In this document: positions 62,339-64,000 of the stretch, piece by piece | Layout: every line of letters begins with the position of its first letter | Numbering within the stretch: position 1 is the first letter of the stretch | Source of the DNA: Epiperipatus broadwayi | Lineage: Eukaryota; Onychophora; Udeonychophora; Euonychophora; Peripatidae | Assembly (NCBI GenBank): GCA_028023455.1 | Contig: JAQFVV010006454.1 | Span: 588,001 to 652,000, forward strand | Direction: 5' to 3' | DNA: 64,000 nt | Notes under the pieces: generated by a model | What the model was told of the DNA's origin: nothing | The model's input: the letters and a program-made list of their open reading frames with translations, nothing else | Database searches by the model: none | Program-made: the position numbers and the translations under genes

Positions 62339-63604
62339 GTAACAAAACATTTTGTTACGCTCTTAAATTTTACAAGATTGCAATGAATGGTGGCCGTTCA
62401 AGGGTGCCACTAAACATTTCTGCCTAGACCGTATTATAATTTTTTTTTTATAATAACGGTTAATTTATTTACAAACAGCAATCACCAATTGCAAAACTTA
62501 AAATTATTTTCTTTTTAACGGACCAAAAGACTACAAAATGAAAGATAAGAATTAATTATAATAACTAAAAAAAAAAAAAACAGATTGATGCTTAAATATT
62601 GTTGAAATATTTATTAACCTTTATTCTATTTGTTGGTTATTCCCTTCTCTCACATTTGTCAAATCAAACCCTCCGATTCTTTTTCTTTCTAACCAAGATT
62701 TAGCATGTATCATTCTCGAAGGATCATGCATCATCACTTTACCAATTATACAATATTTTATCAAATATCATGGTATATACCTATGAGTGAACTCAAGGGT
62801 GACTTACTATAAGAGTGCATTTGCTAAAAATAAATGCGCTCAAACCTCCTCTTTCTAATGCTAAATCTTTTACTTGTCCTTAGATCGAGTATACAATTTT
62901 TCTTGTCCCTATCTATGCATTATAAGAACAGCAATCATAGAAACTAAAGGTAAGTTTAATTAATAGGCCGTAACAAAAAAAAATTAAATAATAAAAAAAC
63001 AATATAATGTGGGTTAATTTAAATTAGTAAGTACATCTACTTAAAGACTATATCCCTCCCTTTCTATTGCTGAAACTTTGAGATATTTTAAGTGAAGGCT
63101 TTTCTTTCTTTTTTCTTTTTTAAATCTATTTTGCAAATGTCTCTTGAAATTACAACAAAAAAAAGTCCATTTACCCTGATTGATCAGTGTAGATCCTCTG
63201 TGGGTGGAAAATTTCACACTATATTCTTTGTGGTTTGTCCATATCTTCTTCCAGTCCTTTCTTCTCAGCTAGCTCTCTATGTCTGACATTTACATGGCAG
63301 TTCCAGGTGGCAATAGAAAGAGGTTCCCAAAAGGGAAAGTTCTGTTAGCTCTAGCTATTCAACATTTTTTCCTTGCACTTTTTAGGTCTTTACTATTCGG
63401 CAGAAATCTAATTAATGTTTGAACAAAAGGAAAGTCCATAATTATATTTTTTTTCCAAAGTCTAAGTTCACACCTTTAATATTCTCTTCTTTTATTTCAT
63501 ATTTTATTATAAATTTCCAAAGAAACATTCCAATTGATCAGCATAATAGATAGCATAAAAATACCTTCACTGTCAAAGTCCCAACAATAAAACTAATTGC
63601 TTTC
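62339..63604 (-). repeat. LTR copy (5' LTR on the element strand)
   Basis: Starts TGTAACAAAACATTTTGTTA and ends AACTAATTGCTTTC. At the first edge, GTAACAAAA and TTTTGTTAC form a perfect inverted repeat around CA. It lacks the 46-bp segment seen in the other copy. Confidence 0.85.
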
Positions 63605-64000
63605 AAATACAAGAGATAATGCAATATAGAGTGTTAATTGTGAGTGTTCTTATGGAGTGACTGTGTATATGTGAAAAGATATATATAAATAGTCATTCGA
63701 ACTCTGTTACAAAGAGTATGGAAGTAAAGTGATACGTAATCTGTTAAAGGCTGGACTGTAGGTCTGTATATATAGTTGTATGTGTGTTATTGTAAGGAAT
63801 GTATAAGTATTAACGGTTATATATAAGATTGACGAGAGGTAATTATATACGGAATTGTATAAATTTGTTATTTGTTATACATATATATTTTGTTGTCGTT
63901 AATGTTTCAATTCTACATTTTTAATAATATGGGTGGTGACACATGTTTTTTGATTAATGCGTTGAACATATAGAGTTACAGAAATAGAATGAAGTGGTTG
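63605..64000. other. Right flank, composition shift
   Basis: Compared with the rest of the window this stretch has more G and fewer long AT runs (for example ATGGGTGGTGACACATG near 63930). It may be the edge of another element cut by the window. No frame recognised. Confidence 0.4.

Larger units (their letters stand above)
59489..63604 (-). mobile_element. Gag-only LTR retroelement, non-autonomous
   Basis: Two direct copies of a 1.3-kb sequence (59489-60794 and 62339-63604, about 95% alike by eye) flank a 1.54-kb interior. The interior contains a gag-like frame on the minus strand and no protease, reverse transcriptase, RNase H or integrase. On this strand the 5' LTR is the copy at 62.3-63.6 kb. 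The frame layout (coiled-coil region, then a Retrotrans_gag-type core) fits an LTR retrotransposon gag. The LTRs end in TGTAACA/TGTAGCA at one side; the other end (GAAAGCAATTAG on the minus strand) is not TG-initial, and I found no target duplication. No clear tRNA primer site was recognised. Confidence 0.8.

Overview
This window is animal nuclear DNA, very A+T rich (about three quarters by eye) and dense in microsatellites and decayed transposable elements. I see no rRNA, no intact tRNA gene, no CRISPR array, no bacterial operon and no host gene I can name. The mix of RTE, Tx1/L1-like, Penelope-like, hAT, piggyBac-like, Merlin-like, LTR and tRNA-SINE elements, with many (TA)n, (TG)n and (TAA)n tracts, fits an invertebrate metazoan with an AT-rich, repeat-rich genome. 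I cannot name the species from sequence alone.

Layout. 0-13 kb: three Penelope-like (PLE) endonuclease fragments, each folded into a long inverted repeat (about 1.36-1.94, 6.83-7.84 and 12.03-12.72 kb); a nearly full-length but dead RTE LINE on the minus strand (3.55-6.5 kb); a tRNA-derived SINE at 9.1 kb; a short foldback element at 12.8 kb. 13-21 kb: a hAT remnant with a perfect 8-bp target duplication (15.1-15.6 kb), a longer PLE with about 30-bp terminal inverted repeats (16.7-17.96 kb), an (AAT)63 tract (18.5 kb), and a 5'-truncated second RTE copy (19.1-20.5 kb). 21-29 kb: mostly featureless, apart from one coding-like exon candidate (21.1-21.4 kb), two RTE relics and a 235-bp hairpin. 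29.6-36.8 kb: a cluster of three copies of a roughly 2-kb unclassified repeat, two direct and one inverted. The middle copy carries a 768-bp piggyBac-like MITE whose empty site is preserved in the first copy. 38-46 kb: two more tRNA-SINE copies, a large foldback with a tRNA-like sequence in its loop, and a Merlin-like transposon remnant. 46.7-49.1 kb: a possible 2.4-kb element whose ends match the 12.8-kb foldback.

52.25-57.66 kb holds a nearly complete two-ORF LINE (ORF1 with a CCHC knuckle; ORF2 with APE endonuclease, reverse transcriptase and a C-terminal zinc-like motif) bounded on both sides by (TAA)n, which suggests a LINE that targets a microsatellite. 59.49-63.60 kb holds an LTR element with two approximately 1.3-kb LTRs around an interior that carries only a gag-like frame, so it appears to be a gag-only non-autonomous element.

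All recognisable genes here are selfish-element genes, and every one carries stops or frameshifts, so none is expected to be active. The recurring theme is insertion at, or growth from, simple-sequence tracts, together with repeated formation of large palindromes.
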